DNA from: Anaerolinea sp.
Lineage (GTDB): Bacteria > Chloroflexota > Anaerolineae > Anaerolineales > Anaerolineaceae
Reading direction: 5' to 3'
Assembly: GCA_029975055.1 (NCBI GenBank)
Contig: JARKPU010000013.1
Location: 62,001-126,000 of the forward strand
Length of the DNA: 64,000 nucleotides
The position numbers and the translations under genes are program-made. The notes beneath the pieces are model-generated. The model was not told the origin of the DNA. It saw nothing but the letters and a program-made list of their open reading frames with translations, and ran no database searches. Shown in pieces: positions 47,249 to 56,035 of the stretch. The first letter of the stretch is position 1; every line of letters begins with the position of its first letter.

Positions 47249-49222
47249 CTATGAGAGCGCCAGAGCCACAGGGGCTTTGCGTTCGGCCAGGGCGGCCTGC
47301 CAATCGGCCTCGGCCGAAAGCCCCACCGAGGCTGCCACGGCCTGGAGGGCCGCCAGGTTCGAGCGCACCCCAGCCGCAGGTTTGAGCGCTGCAGCCGTCC
47401 CTTGCACGCGGCCTTCGATGTTGATGTAATGGCCTGAAGTCTCGGCCCACATCTCGACCGGGAAGACCACATCGGCCATGGCCGTCAGGCGCGAGCTGTA
47501 GGCGGCCTGGACGACCAGGAAAGGCGTGCCTTCCAGTTGTTGGATGAGGCGCTGGCTGGGGACGTCATCGCCCAGGGCCACATAAACCGCCTGGTGACCG
47601 TTGCGTTTGAACGGCTGGTCGAGCCCGAGCTGGGCGGCGGCAAGGCTGTTGGCGGCCCCGCGCGCGCCGATCAGGTTCTTGCCGGCTCCCACCAGGGCGG
47701 CCAGGTCGGCGGCGGCTTTCAGGTCGGCCAGGTTGAGGTTCTTGCCGTAGATGAACACCGGGCGGGTGGCTTTGGCGATCATCCCGCCGGCATAGACGAG
47801 CTGATCGGCCAAGATACCGGATTGTTCGGCAGCGGATTTCAGCTCCGCTTCGGCGTCTTTGCCGTTCGTCCCCGCCTTGGCCAGCCCAAGCTTGCGGATC
47901 GCTGCCGAAAGGCCGCGCAGAGCCACATTCACTGCGCCGGCGGCGGGCTTGAGGGCAGCGCGCGCCAGGGGGGTAAAGCCGTTTTCTGCGGCGTCGATCA
48001 CCACCAGGGCTGTGTTGCTGGGCAGGGAGCGCTTGACCATAAAGCCGAGAACCTGTTCTTCGACGGCCAGGTCAATGCCGAGCACGACCACGCAGTCGGC
48101 AGCTTCCAGCGCAGAAAGGTCGGTCTCAAACGGGCCGGTTTCTGCAGCAAGGGCGGAGGCGGCCAGCGTGGAAGCACCTTCTTCCAGCGTGGTGACCGTA
48201 TCCGAGCGGAAACCGCCTTTGAAGAGCTGTTTGAAGGCCGCAAGCGACTCGACGGGCAGGCGCGGCGAGGCTATCGCCGCCACACCGCTTCCATTCTTCC
48301 CGGCCAGCGGTTTGAGCTTGAGCGAAGCGGCCTGGAGGGCTTCATCCCAGGTGGCAGGCTGGAGCTTGCCGTCTTTGCGCACCAGCGGGGTGGTGATGCG
48401 CTGGCGGTCTTCATCCAGCGGCAGGAAGCGCCCAAGTTTGCAGAGCACGCCCGCGTTGACCGGGGCATCCCAGCGGCCGGTGATGCGCACGAGGCGGTTA
48501 TCGCGCGTCAACACGTTAACGCCGCAGCCCAGCGAGCAGCCGAGGCAGATGGAAGCCGTGCTCTCTGTCTTTTTCTCCAGGCCCTGGTAGGCGCTGCGCC
48601 GGTCAATGATCGCGCCGGTGGGGCAAACCTGCGAGCAGGTGCCGCAGGCCACGCAGGAGCTCTCGCCGAAGGGGACGCCGACATCGCAGACCAGCATCGA
48701 GCTCGCGCCGCGTTCTTCGATCCCTAGCGTGAAGTTGCCCACCAGTTCACCGCAGGCGCGCACGCAGCGGCGGCAGAGGATGCAGCGGTTATGGTCGATG
48801 ACCAGGTATTCGTGCGATGCATCCACCGGGTAGGGCTTCCAGTTGGGCTGGTATTCCCAATGGGTCATGCCAAGGTTGAGCGCTGCGTTCTGCAATTCGC
48901 AATCGCCGCCCGAGACCTGGCAATACGGACAGAAGTGATTGCGGTCGCTGAAGATGAGGGTTAAGATGAACTTACGCGCTGCCTGCACCTTTTCTGTGTT
49001 GGTCCGCACCACCATGTTGTTGCTGACTGGGAGCGAACAGGAGGGCTGCAGGGTGCGCATCCCTTCCACTTCGACGACGCATAAGCGGCAGCCGCCAAAG
49101 GGGAGGAGGTGGGGGTGATCGCACAGCACAGGGATTTTGAGTCCAGCCTGTTCAGCAGCTCGCAGCACGGTGGTTCCTTCGGGAACCTGAATGGTTTTCC
49201 CATCAATCGTTACATTGACCAT
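47249..49222 (-). CDS. NuoG-like iron-sulfur subunit of the hydrogenase
   Basis: 657 residues: [2Fe-2S] domain (CDHPHLLPFGGCRLC...C), His-Cys cluster (HFCPYCQVSGGDC), two ferredoxin-like [4Fe-4S] motifs (CILCRRCVRAC; CVACGTCSQVCPTG), another cluster (CLGCSLGC) and a degenerate molybdopterin-oxidoreductase-like region to the end. Classical HoxU is only about 230 residues, so this one resembles full NuoG. It heads the operon; no HoxE/HoxF (NuoE/NuoF) NAD-binding subunits are in the operon. Electrons may go to a diaphorase encoded elsewhere or to another carrier. Confidence 0.9.
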   Translation of the reverse strand: MVNVTIDGKTIQVPEGTTVLRAAEQAGLKIPVLCDHPHLLPFGGCRLCVVEVEGMRTLQPSCSLPVSNNMVVRTNTEKVQAARKFILTLIFSDRNHFCPYCQVSGGDCELQNAALNLGMTHWEYQPNWKPYPVDASHEYLVIDHNRCILCRRCVRACGELVGNFTLGIEERGASSMLVCDVGVPFGESSCVACGTCSQVCPTGAIIDRRSAYQGLEKKTESTASICLGCSLGCGVNVLTRDNRLVRITGRWDAPVNAGVLCKLGRFLPLDEDRQRITTPLVRKDGKLQPATWDEALQAASLKLKPLAGKNGSGVAAIASPRLPVESLAAFKQLFKGGFRSDTVTTLEEGASTLAASALAAETGPFETDLSALEAADCVVVLGIDLAVEEQVLGFMVKRSLPSNTALVVIDAAENGFTPLARAALKPAAGAVNVALRGLSAAIRKLGLAKAGTNGKDAEAELKSAAEQSGILADQLVYAGGMIAKATRPVFIYGKNLNLADLKAAADLAALVGAGKNLIGARGAANSLAAAQLGLDQPFKRNGHQAVYVALGDDVPSQRLIQQLEGTPFLVVQAAYSSRLTAMADVVFPVEMWAETSGHYINIEGRVQGTAAALKPAAGVRSNLAALQAVAASVGLSAEADWQAALAERKAPVALALS

Positions 49223-49270
49223 GCGTTCTCTATTCTCCTGAAGGTGAGGATGGCTTAAACAGATGGGTTC

Positions 49271-49292
49271 GATAAATAAGGTAATCTTATCA
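49271..49292 (-). promoter_or_regulatory. Probable hydrogenase promoter with dyad
   Basis: On the minus strand TGATAAGAT (49292-49284) is an extended -10. It overlaps ATAAG-GTAAT-CTTAT (49276-49290), flanked by GATAA...TTATC, a dyad that could be a repressor or sensor site. The stretch 49223-49540 holds only this and the mreB promoter. Confidence 0.4.
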
Positions 49293-49434
49293 GGTTAAAA
49301 TCAGTACCATTCTAAAACTGAGGCCGGAGCCAGACAAGTGACATTCATCACCGATGGGAGAGAAGGGAAGAACTTAATCCACTTTCTCCGAAGCGGGGCT
49401 CGAAAAACCCATTGAAAAGAGAGGGGGCGAAAAA

Positions 49435-49443
49435 TGGTATAAT
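49435..49443 (+). promoter_or_regulatory. Extended -10 promoter of mreB
   Basis: TGGTATAAT (49435-49443) with a distant TTGAAA (49412-49417). The leader to the mreB start is about 90 bases. Confidence 0.6.
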
Positions 49444-49540
49444 GTCTAGATAGATTTCGTGATTGTGAACGAAAGCGCATTCTCGCGGCTCATTCTGGCG
49501 CCTTCAACGGCCGCCGATTTTCGATATGGAGTGAAATTCC

Positions 49541-50605
49541 TTGGCGTTTGACCCTCTACGGTGGCTTTTAGGTCTTTTCTCGCTGGATATTGGCATCGAC
49601 CTGGGGACAGCGAATACGCTGGTGAATGTCCGCGGGAAGGGGATTGTGATCAACGAGCCTTCCTGGGTCACCATCGATAAACGCACGCGCCGGCCGATTG
49701 CCATCGGCGCGCAGGCCAAAGAGATGGTCGGACGCACCCCTACCAATGTCGTTGCCATCCGCCCGCTTCGCGATGGGGTCATTTCGGAATTCGAGATCAC
49801 GCATGCCATGCTGGAATACTTTATCAGCAAGGCGCACCAGCAGAGCATTGTGCCGATGCCCCGCCCGCGGGTGGTCATCGGCATTCCATCCGGCGCGACC
49901 GAAGTGGAAAAGCGGGCAGTGTTCGATGCCGCCAGCGCGGCGGGCGCGCGCGAAGTGCATTTGATCGAAGAACCTCGCGCGGCAGCGCTTGGTGCCGGGC
50001 TGCCGGTTTCGGATGTGCGCGGCAGCATGGTGGTGGATATTGGCGGCGGCACGACCGAAGTTGCCGTCATTTCCATCGGTGAGATCGTCGTCTCGCGCTC
50101 GCTGCGCGTGGCCGGTGACGAACTTGACCAGGATATCATCACCTACATCCGCAACAAGTACAACCTTTTCATCGGCGAACGCATGGCAGAGCAGGTGAAG
50201 ATGCAAATCGGCTCGGCCTACCGCCTGCCGGAAGAAAAGACCATGCTTGTGCGAGGGCGCAACCTGGTGACCGGCCTGCCTGAATCGATTGAAATCAGCT
50301 CGGTGGAAATCCGTGAGGCCGTCTCCGGTTCGGTGCAGGTGATCGTGGATACGATCAAAGATGCGCTGGATGAAGCCCCGCCGGAAATCGTTGCCGACCT
50401 GATCGAAACCGGCATTTGCCTGGCGGGCGGCGGCGCTCAATTGCTGGGGCTGTCGGAACGCCTTGGAGAAGAGCTGCGCCTGCGCGTGTGGGTGGCTGAA
50501 GATCCGATGACCTGCGTGGCGCGCGGGGCAGGGATGATCCTGGAAGACCTGGAGCGCTATTCTCAGTTCCTGGTACCCATCGAACGGAACGGCTCACGCG
50601 GTTGA
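49541..50605 (+). CDS. mreB: Rod-shape-determining protein MreB
   Basis: 354 residues, actin fold: IDLGTANTLV (phosphate 1), VVDIGGGTTEVAVIS (phosphate 2), CLAGGGAQLLGL (adenosine). It polymerises along the membrane to guide lateral wall synthesis; the N-terminal LRWLLGLF may help bind the membrane. It probably starts at TTG, preceded by GGAG at good spacing. It heads mreB-mreC-mreD-mrdA-minC-minD-minE-rodA-gltX. Confidence 0.95.
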   Translation: MAFDPLRWLLGLFSLDIGIDLGTANTLVNVRGKGIVINEPSWVTIDKRTRRPIAIGAQAKEMVGRTPTNVVAIRPLRDGVISEFEITHAMLEYFISKAHQQSIVPMPRPRVVIGIPSGATEVEKRAVFDAASAAGAREVHLIEEPRAAALGAGLPVSDVRGSMVVDIGGGTTEVAVISIGEIVVSRSLRVAGDELDQDIITYIRNKYNLFIGERMAEQVKMQIGSAYRLPEEKTMLVRGRNLVTGLPESIEISSVEIREAVSGSVQVIVDTIKDALDEAPPEIVADLIETGICLAGGGAQLLGLSERLGEELRLRVWVAEDPMTCVARGAGMILEDLERYSQFLVPIERNGSRG

Positions 50606-50710
50606 TCTGCTCTCCAGCCTCCAAATGGGATTGTGCAAGGTATTTTCCGGTATGGCAGGGCAGGCCCCACACCTTACGATAGAACCAAGGCGCAGTCCAG
50701 CATCGTCAGG

Positions 50711-50716
50711 TATAAT
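50711..50716 (+). promoter_or_regulatory. Possible internal promoter before mreC
   Basis: TATAAT at 50711-50716, 15 bases before the mreC ATG; the -35 is not clear. It may add transcription of the mreC-onward genes after the 126-base gap behind mreB. Confidence 0.4.
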
Positions 50717-50731
50717 CCTGGCTGAGATTCC

Positions 50732-51580
50732 ATGAACTCACTGTTTCAACGCTATTGGCGGACGGGGGCCCTGACGCTGCTGGTGGCCGGGCTTCTGATC
50801 CTCGCGTTGGGCGGCTACCTCACTCCTGCGCTGCGGTTGGCTTCAGCCCCGGTGGTCGCGGCGCAGCGCTGGCTGGCCTCGCGCTACCTGGCAGTTTTCC
50901 AGGCCATCAACTCACCGCAAGATATGGCCGAGCTGCGCCAGCGCGCCAGCCTGCTCGAAGAGGAAAACGCCCGCCTGCAAAGCCAGGTGATCGAACTCCA
51001 GCAGCAGTTGAAAGACTCGCAATTCAAGGACGAGCTGCTTGGTTTTGCCCGCTCTCACCCCGAAGACACCTACGTCGGCGCGAATGTCATTGGGCGCGAC
51101 CCAAGCCCCTTTTTGCACTATATCTTCATCGATAAAGGCTCGGATGACGGATTGAGCCGCGGTATGCCGGTGGTGACTGCCCAGGGGCTCGTCGGGCGGG
51201 TCGATGCCGTCATCGCGAACGCCGCGCGCGTGCAATTGATCAACGACCCGGCCTCTTCGGTGAATGTGCAGCTGGCGGCCAGCCGCACCGAGGCGATGCT
51301 GCAAGGCTCGCTGACCGGCGATGTAACGCTCGAAATGGTCGCCCAAGATGCCGAACTCAAACCGGGCGATGTGATCCTCACCTCCGCCCTCGGCGGGAAT
51401 TACCCGGCGAATATCCTGGTGGGGCAGGTTGCCAGCGTCCGCAAGCTGGAGACGGCCCTTTTTCAATCGGCGTCCGTCCAACCCTCGGTGAACTTCAGCC
51501 TGCTGCGCTCGGTGCTGGTGGTTGTCGATTTTGAACCTGTGGATATCACCCCCCTCGTCCCCGGGGCAACAACCCCGTAA
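50732..51580 (+). CDS. mreC: Rod-shape-determining protein MreC
   Basis: 282 residues: one N-terminal transmembrane helix (about 13-33), a coiled coil (about 65-105, LEEENARLQSQVIELQQQL), then the beta-rich MreC domain (ANVIGRDPSPFLHYIFIDKG, GMPVVTAQGLVGRV). It sits outside the membrane and scaffolds the elongasome with MreD and PBP2. mreD starts six bases after its stop. Confidence 0.94.
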   Translation: MNSLFQRYWRTGALTLLVAGLLILALGGYLTPALRLASAPVVAAQRWLASRYLAVFQAINSPQDMAELRQRASLLEEENARLQSQVIELQQQLKDSQFKDELLGFARSHPEDTYVGANVIGRDPSPFLHYIFIDKGSDDGLSRGMPVVTAQGLVGRVDAVIANAARVQLINDPASSVNVQLAASRTEAMLQGSLTGDVTLEMVAQDAELKPGDVILTSALGGNYPANILVGQVASVRKLETALFQSASVQPSVNFSLLRSVLVVVDFEPVDITPLVPGATTP

Positions 51581-51586
51581 ACCAGC

Positions 51587-52087
51587 ATGGCCACGCTCAT
51601 CGGCATACCGGTCGTATTCCTGGTGGTGATGCTGCAAACAGCGGTCATCAGCACTCTTCCATTGCTGCAGGGCACCGCCGACCTGGTGCTGCTGGTGGTG
51701 GCGGCCTGGTCGCTGCAAGAGAGGATGCGCGCCAATTACACCTGGGCGGTGATGGCCGGACTCTTGGTGGGCTTTGTGGGCAAAGTCCCCTGGGTCATTC
51801 CGCTGGTGGGATACCTCGGGGTCACGCTGTTGGCTCAGCTCCTGCGCAGACAGGTGTGGCAGACCCCGGTGCTGGCCATGTTCATCACCACGTTCACCGG
51901 GTCGATCTTGATCCCGGGAATGGAGTGGGTGATGCTTCGCGCGCAGGGGGTTCCGCTCCCATTCTGGGACAGCCTCAACCTGGTTCTTCTGCCCGCGACG
52001 TTCTTGAATCTCTTATTCGCTTTACCGGTGTATGCACTGGTCACCGATCTGGTTCAAACGGTGACTCCCGAAGAGGTTGCTCCATGA
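51587..52087 (+). CDS. mreD: Rod-shape-determining protein MreD
   Basis: 166 residues, with about five hydrophobic segments and little soluble sequence. Identity rests on size, membrane topology and its position between mreC and mrdA. Its stop overlaps the mrdA start (ATGA). Confidence 0.88.
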   Translation: MATLIGIPVVFLVVMLQTAVISTLPLLQGTADLVLLVVAAWSLQERMRANYTWAVMAGLLVGFVGKVPWVIPLVGYLGVTLLAQLLRRQVWQTPVLAMFITTFTGSILIPGMEWVMLRAQGVPLPFWDSLNLVLLPATFLNLLFALPVYALVTDLVQTVTPEEVAP

Positions 52088-54183
52088 ATCACATAGGTCA
52101 AAACAGCCCGCTCGAGCGCTGGCGCTTGTTGATGGTGATGGGCCTGGTGGTGCTTGTCGTCGGGTATTACGCTTATAAGCTCTTCGATTTTCAAGTCGTG
52201 CAGGGAGCGGTGTACCAGGCTCAGGCTGATGAAAACCGCACCACGCGCATCAGCGTTCCCACCCAGCGCGGCAATATCTACGACCGCAACGGATTCGTGC
52301 TGGCGCGCAACGTGGCTTCATACAATGTGACCATCACACCGGCTAACCTGCCGGGAGACCCGTCTGTCGGCGGAGACGCCTCGAAACTCACCACCGACCT
52401 TGACGCCGACGTGCAAGAGGTGTATCGCAAGCTATCGGCGCTGATCGGCGTGCCGGCAAGCGCCGGTGAGATCAACGATGAGACGGTGAGATTGTTTTCG
52501 CCCTGCCAGACGGACCTTGGCATAGCGCAGATCGTTTATATTGCCGACACCAACGCTCCCTATGACCCGATGCGTATCGCTTGCAACATCGACGCCTCCC
52601 TGGCGATGACCATCCAGTCTCACTCGGCGGAACTGCCTGGCGTTGGCATCGAGGTGGAAGCCGTGCGGGATTACCCAACCGGCTCGCTCACCGCTGCGAT
52701 CGTTGGCTTCCTGGGGCCGGTTCCGGCCGGACAGCAGGATTACTTCCGCGCCAAGGGGTTCCTGCCGAACCGCGATAAAGTGGGCTACGCCGGGATCGAA
52801 GCCACCATGCAGGATGTCTTGGGCGGGAAGAACGGCGAGCGCCTGGTGGAAGTGGATGTCTCGGGGCAGGAACTGCGCAACCTGTCCAACCCGGTCGAGC
52901 CGGTGCCAGGGAACAACCTGGTGTTGACCATCGACACCCGGTTGCAGAATGCAGCTCAGCAGGCGCTCATCGGGGAGATTGATTTTTGGAACACTTACTT
53001 CAATGAGATTCGCTCCTCCAGCGGCGCTGTGATAGCGATGAACCCGAAAACCGGTGAGATCCTTGCCCTGGTTTCGTACCCAACCTATGAAAATAACCGC
53101 ATGGCCCGGTTCATCCCGGCTTATTACTACCAGCAGTTGATCAGCGACCCGTGGAAACCGCTCTTCAACCATGCCATCTCGGCCGAACACCCGCCGGGCT
53201 CGGTGTTTAAAATGCCCACGGCGATCGGCGCTTTGAACGAGGGCGTGGTGACGCCTGACCAGAAGCTCAACGACCCCGGGCAAATCACCGTCATGCAGCG
53301 CAACCTGAACAACCTGCCCACCCAGCCGTTCACCTATGTGTGCTGGAAAGCTGAAGGCCATGGCGACATGGACTGGATTCACGGCGTGGCGAATTCGTGT
53401 GATGTGTATTTCTACAAAATCGGCGGCGGCTACGCGCCCGACGGGGTGGCGGGGCTGGGGCCCTGGCGCCTTGTGGAGTATGCCCGCGCCCTGGGTTACG
53501 GGCAAAAGACGGGCATCGAACTGCCGGGCGAGGCTTCGGGGTTGATCCCAACCCCAGACTGGAAACGCATTAACCAGGGCGAAAGCTGGCTGCCCGGCGA
53601 CACTTACATCGCTTCGATGGGCCAGGGATACATCCTCTCGACCGTCCTGCAGGTGTTGGTTTCGGCCTCCATCCTGGCCAACGACGGCAAATACATGCAG
53701 CCGACCTTGATCCGCGAGGTGTTGGACCCCGAGGGGAATGTAGTCAAGCCATTCGAGCCGAAATTGAAGTGGGACATCACCAAAGACCCGGTCATCAAGG
53801 TCTTCGATGAAAATAACCTGGAAACCGGCGAAACCAAGGTGGTGCAGCCGTGGGTGGTGCAGCTGGCGAAGGAAGCCATGCGCCTGGTGGTCACGGAAGG
53901 CACTGCCAAAGGCGTGTGGGAGAATTCGAAGGTGCAAAACTCCGCCGGAAAGACGGGCACAGCCGAGTATTGCGATAATATCGCCCGCGCCAAGGATCTG
54001 TGCCGGCGCGGGAACTGGCCGACGCACTCCTGGTACTTTGGGTACGCGCCGTATGACGACCCTGAAATTGCCGTGGTGGCTTTCGTGTATAATGGTGGCG
54101 AAGGCGCCAGCGTGGCAGCGCCCATCGTGCGCTCGGTCATTGAGAGTTACTTTGAGCTGAAGGCGATCGATGCGGCGAAATAA
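52084..54183 (+). CDS. mrdA: Penicillin-binding protein 2 (elongation transpeptidase)
   Basis: 699 residues: N-terminal membrane anchor (about 16-36), a pedestal domain, and the transpeptidase domain with SxxK at Ser373 (PPGSVFK), SxN as NSCDVYF and KTG in SAGKTGTAEY. It cross-links lateral peptidoglycan with RodA as glycosyltransferase partner. The ATG overlaps the mreD stop. The frame is open further upstream, but that part overlaps mreD in another frame. Confidence 0.95.
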   Translation: MNHIGQNSPLERWRLLMVMGLVVLVVGYYAYKLFDFQVVQGAVYQAQADENRTTRISVPTQRGNIYDRNGFVLARNVASYNVTITPANLPGDPSVGGDASKLTTDLDADVQEVYRKLSALIGVPASAGEINDETVRLFSPCQTDLGIAQIVYIADTNAPYDPMRIACNIDASLAMTIQSHSAELPGVGIEVEAVRDYPTGSLTAAIVGFLGPVPAGQQDYFRAKGFLPNRDKVGYAGIEATMQDVLGGKNGERLVEVDVSGQELRNLSNPVEPVPGNNLVLTIDTRLQNAAQQALIGEIDFWNTYFNEIRSSSGAVIAMNPKTGEILALVSYPTYENNRMARFIPAYYYQQLISDPWKPLFNHAISAEHPPGSVFKMPTAIGALNEGVVTPDQKLNDPGQITVMQRNLNNLPTQPFTYVCWKAEGHGDMDWIHGVANSCDVYFYKIGGGYAPDGVAGLGPWRLVEYARALGYGQKTGIELPGEASGLIPTPDWKRINQGESWLPGDTYIASMGQGYILSTVLQVLVSASILANDGKYMQPTLIREVLDPEGNVVKPFEPKLKWDITKDPVIKVFDENNLETGETKVVQPWVVQLAKEAMRLVVTEGTAKGVWENSKVQNSAGKTGTAEYCDNIARAKDLCRRGNWPTHSWYFGYAPYDDPEIAVVAFVYNGGEGASVAAPIVRSVIESYFELKAIDAAK

Positions 54184-54236
54184 TCGCGGATGGCCCGCCC
54201 AATTTCCGGTGGTGTAACAGGGAGCGACCGACCAGC

Positions 54237-54926
54237 ATGGTAATGGAAAAGAAACCTGCCATCAATATAAAGGGCGTCCGTGACGGGCTGCTCATCACCG
54301 TGGGCGAAGGCGAGTGGCGCGACCTGGAGGCTGCGTTGCTCCAGATGATCGAAGAGCGGGCGGCCTTTCTTGAAGGGGCGCGCGTGGCGCTGGATGTGGG
54401 CAACCACATCTTGCGGGCCGTGGATCTTGGCAAGCTGCGCGACCGCTTTTCCGAAAAGAGCATAACTTTGTGGGCCACGCTGAGCAACTCGCCGGTGACA
54501 GAGAAGAACGCCCAGGCGCTTGGGCTGGCGACGCGCATCCACACCCCCCGCCCCGAGCGCATCATTCACGCGTTGGATACGAACCTGCCCGGTGAAACGG
54601 CCATCCTGGTTCACCGCACGGTGCGTTCCGGCTTTAAGATCTCGCACAACGGGCACATCGTCATCATTGGAGACGTGAACCCGGGTGGTGAAATCTTTGC
54701 CGGGGGCAGCGTGGTGGTGTGGGGCCGCCTGAAGGGGATGGTCCATGCCGGAATGGACGGCGACGAGAAAGCCGTGGTCTGCGCGCTTGAGATGGAGCCG
54801 ATGTCGCTGCGCATCGCCGGTTATACGCTCAACCTGCCGCAGCGGCGCGGGAAGCCCGAACCCGAAATGGTGTACGTTCAAGATGGGCGTGTCATTACAG
54901 AAGCATGGAAAACTAAAGTGAAATGA
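54237..54926 (+). CDS. minC: Septum site-determining protein MinC
   Basis: 229 residues: an N-terminal domain (about 1-105) and the beta-helical C-terminal domain with HNGHIVIIGDVNPGGEIFAGG and VVVWGRLKGMVHAG, which binds MinD and FtsZ. It blocks Z-ring assembly away from mid-cell. Two ATG codons lie two codons apart at the start; the first is taken here. Confidence 0.94.
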   Translation: MVMEKKPAINIKGVRDGLLITVGEGEWRDLEAALLQMIEERAAFLEGARVALDVGNHILRAVDLGKLRDRFSEKSITLWATLSNSPVTEKNAQALGLATRIHTPRPERIIHALDTNLPGETAILVHRTVRSGFKISHNGHIVIIGDVNPGGEIFAGGSVVVWGRLKGMVHAGMDGDEKAVVCALEMEPMSLRIAGYTLNLPQRRGKPEPEMVYVQDGRVITEAWKTKVK

Positions 54927-54944
54927 AGGGGATGGTTACTGAGC

Positions 54945-55748
54945 ATGGCAGCGAAGGTACTCACGATTACATCGGGTAAGGGCGGGGTTGGGAAGACAAC
55001 CACCACAGCCAACCTTGCGGTTTCTCTGGCGCGTGATGGGAAAAAGGTGGTCTGCATCGACGGCGATATCGGTTTGCGCAACCTGGACGTGGTGCTGGGG
55101 CTGGAGAACCGCATCGTTTACGACCTGGTGGATGTAATCGAGGGGCGCTGCAGGCTGCGCCAGGCGATGATCCGCGATAAGCGCCTGCCGGAGCTTTACC
55201 TGATCCCCGCCGCGCAGACCCGTGATAAAAATGCCGTCTCGCCAAGCGATATGGTGCGCCTGACGGACGACTTGCGCGCTGAGTTCGACTGGGTGATTAT
55301 CGACTCTCCGGCCGGAATTGAGCGCGGCTTCCGCAATGCAATTGCCCCGGCCGATATGGCCGTGGTGGTGACGAACCCCGAGGTCTCTGCGGTACGTGAC
55401 GCAGACCGGATCATCGGCCTGATCGAAGCGGAGGAGAAAGGCCCCGCGCGGTTGATCATCAACCGGGTGAACCCGGCGATGGTGCGGCGCGGCGAAATGC
55501 TCTCGGCGGAGGATGTCATCGAACTGCTTGCGATCGAGTTGATCGGCATCATCCCTGAAGATGAAAGCGTGGTCATCAGCACCAACAAGGGCCAGCCTGT
55601 GGCTCTGGATGGAAAATCCCGCGCAGGCGAGGCTTACCATAATATCGCCCGCCGGCTCAACGGCGAGAAGGTGCCCTTCTTGAACCTGGACGAGAAGGAG
55701 GGACTCTTCCAGAAGCTGGCCCGCATGATCAAGCCGGGAGGAAACTGA
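54945..55748 (+). CDS. minD: Septum site-determining protein MinD
   Basis: 267 residues. Deviant Walker A SGKGGVGKTTTTANLA near the start and VIIDSPAGIERGF (Walker B) mark a ParA/MinD ATPase. The C-terminal GLFQKLARMIKP is the amphipathic membrane-targeting helix. It recruits MinC to the membrane. It is followed one base later by minE. Confidence 0.97.
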   Translation: MAAKVLTITSGKGGVGKTTTTANLAVSLARDGKKVVCIDGDIGLRNLDVVLGLENRIVYDLVDVIEGRCRLRQAMIRDKRLPELYLIPAAQTRDKNAVSPSDMVRLTDDLRAEFDWVIIDSPAGIERGFRNAIAPADMAVVVTNPEVSAVRDADRIIGLIEAEEKGPARLIINRVNPAMVRRGEMLSAEDVIELLAIELIGIIPEDESVVISTNKGQPVALDGKSRAGEAYHNIARRLNGEKVPFLNLDEKEGLFQKLARMIKPGGN

Positions 55749-55749
55749 G

Positions 55750-56013
55750 ATGGCTGGCTGGCTGGATTGGCTGACCGGGCAGAAGAACAAGAGCGCCGGG
55801 CAGGCGAAAGATCGTTTGAAGCTCGTTTTGATCAATGACCGCACCGATCTTTCACCGGCGCAGCTTGACGAGATGAAGAATGAACTCCTGGCGGTGATCA
55901 TGCGCTATGTGCCAATCAACCCCGACGAAGTGAATATCACGATGTCGCAGGAAGGGCGCGAACACCGCCTGCTGGCCGATATCCCGCTCAAGCCGGCGGC
56001 GCGGAAGCGCTAG
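55750..56013 (+). CDS. minE: Cell division topological specificity factor MinE
   Basis: 87 residues, normal for MinE. AKDRLKLVLINDRTDLSP is the MinD-binding region and the rest the dimerisation domain (VNITMSQEGREHRLLADIPL). It stimulates MinD ATPase and so drives pole-to-pole oscillation, implying an oscillating Min system rather than a DivIVA-anchored one. Confidence 0.95.
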   Translation: MAGWLDWLTGQKNKSAGQAKDRLKLVLINDRTDLSPAQLDEMKNELLAVIMRYVPINPDEVNITMSQEGREHRLLADIPLKPAARKR

Positions 56014-56035
56014 AAGGAGCTGATCGAGACAGGCC

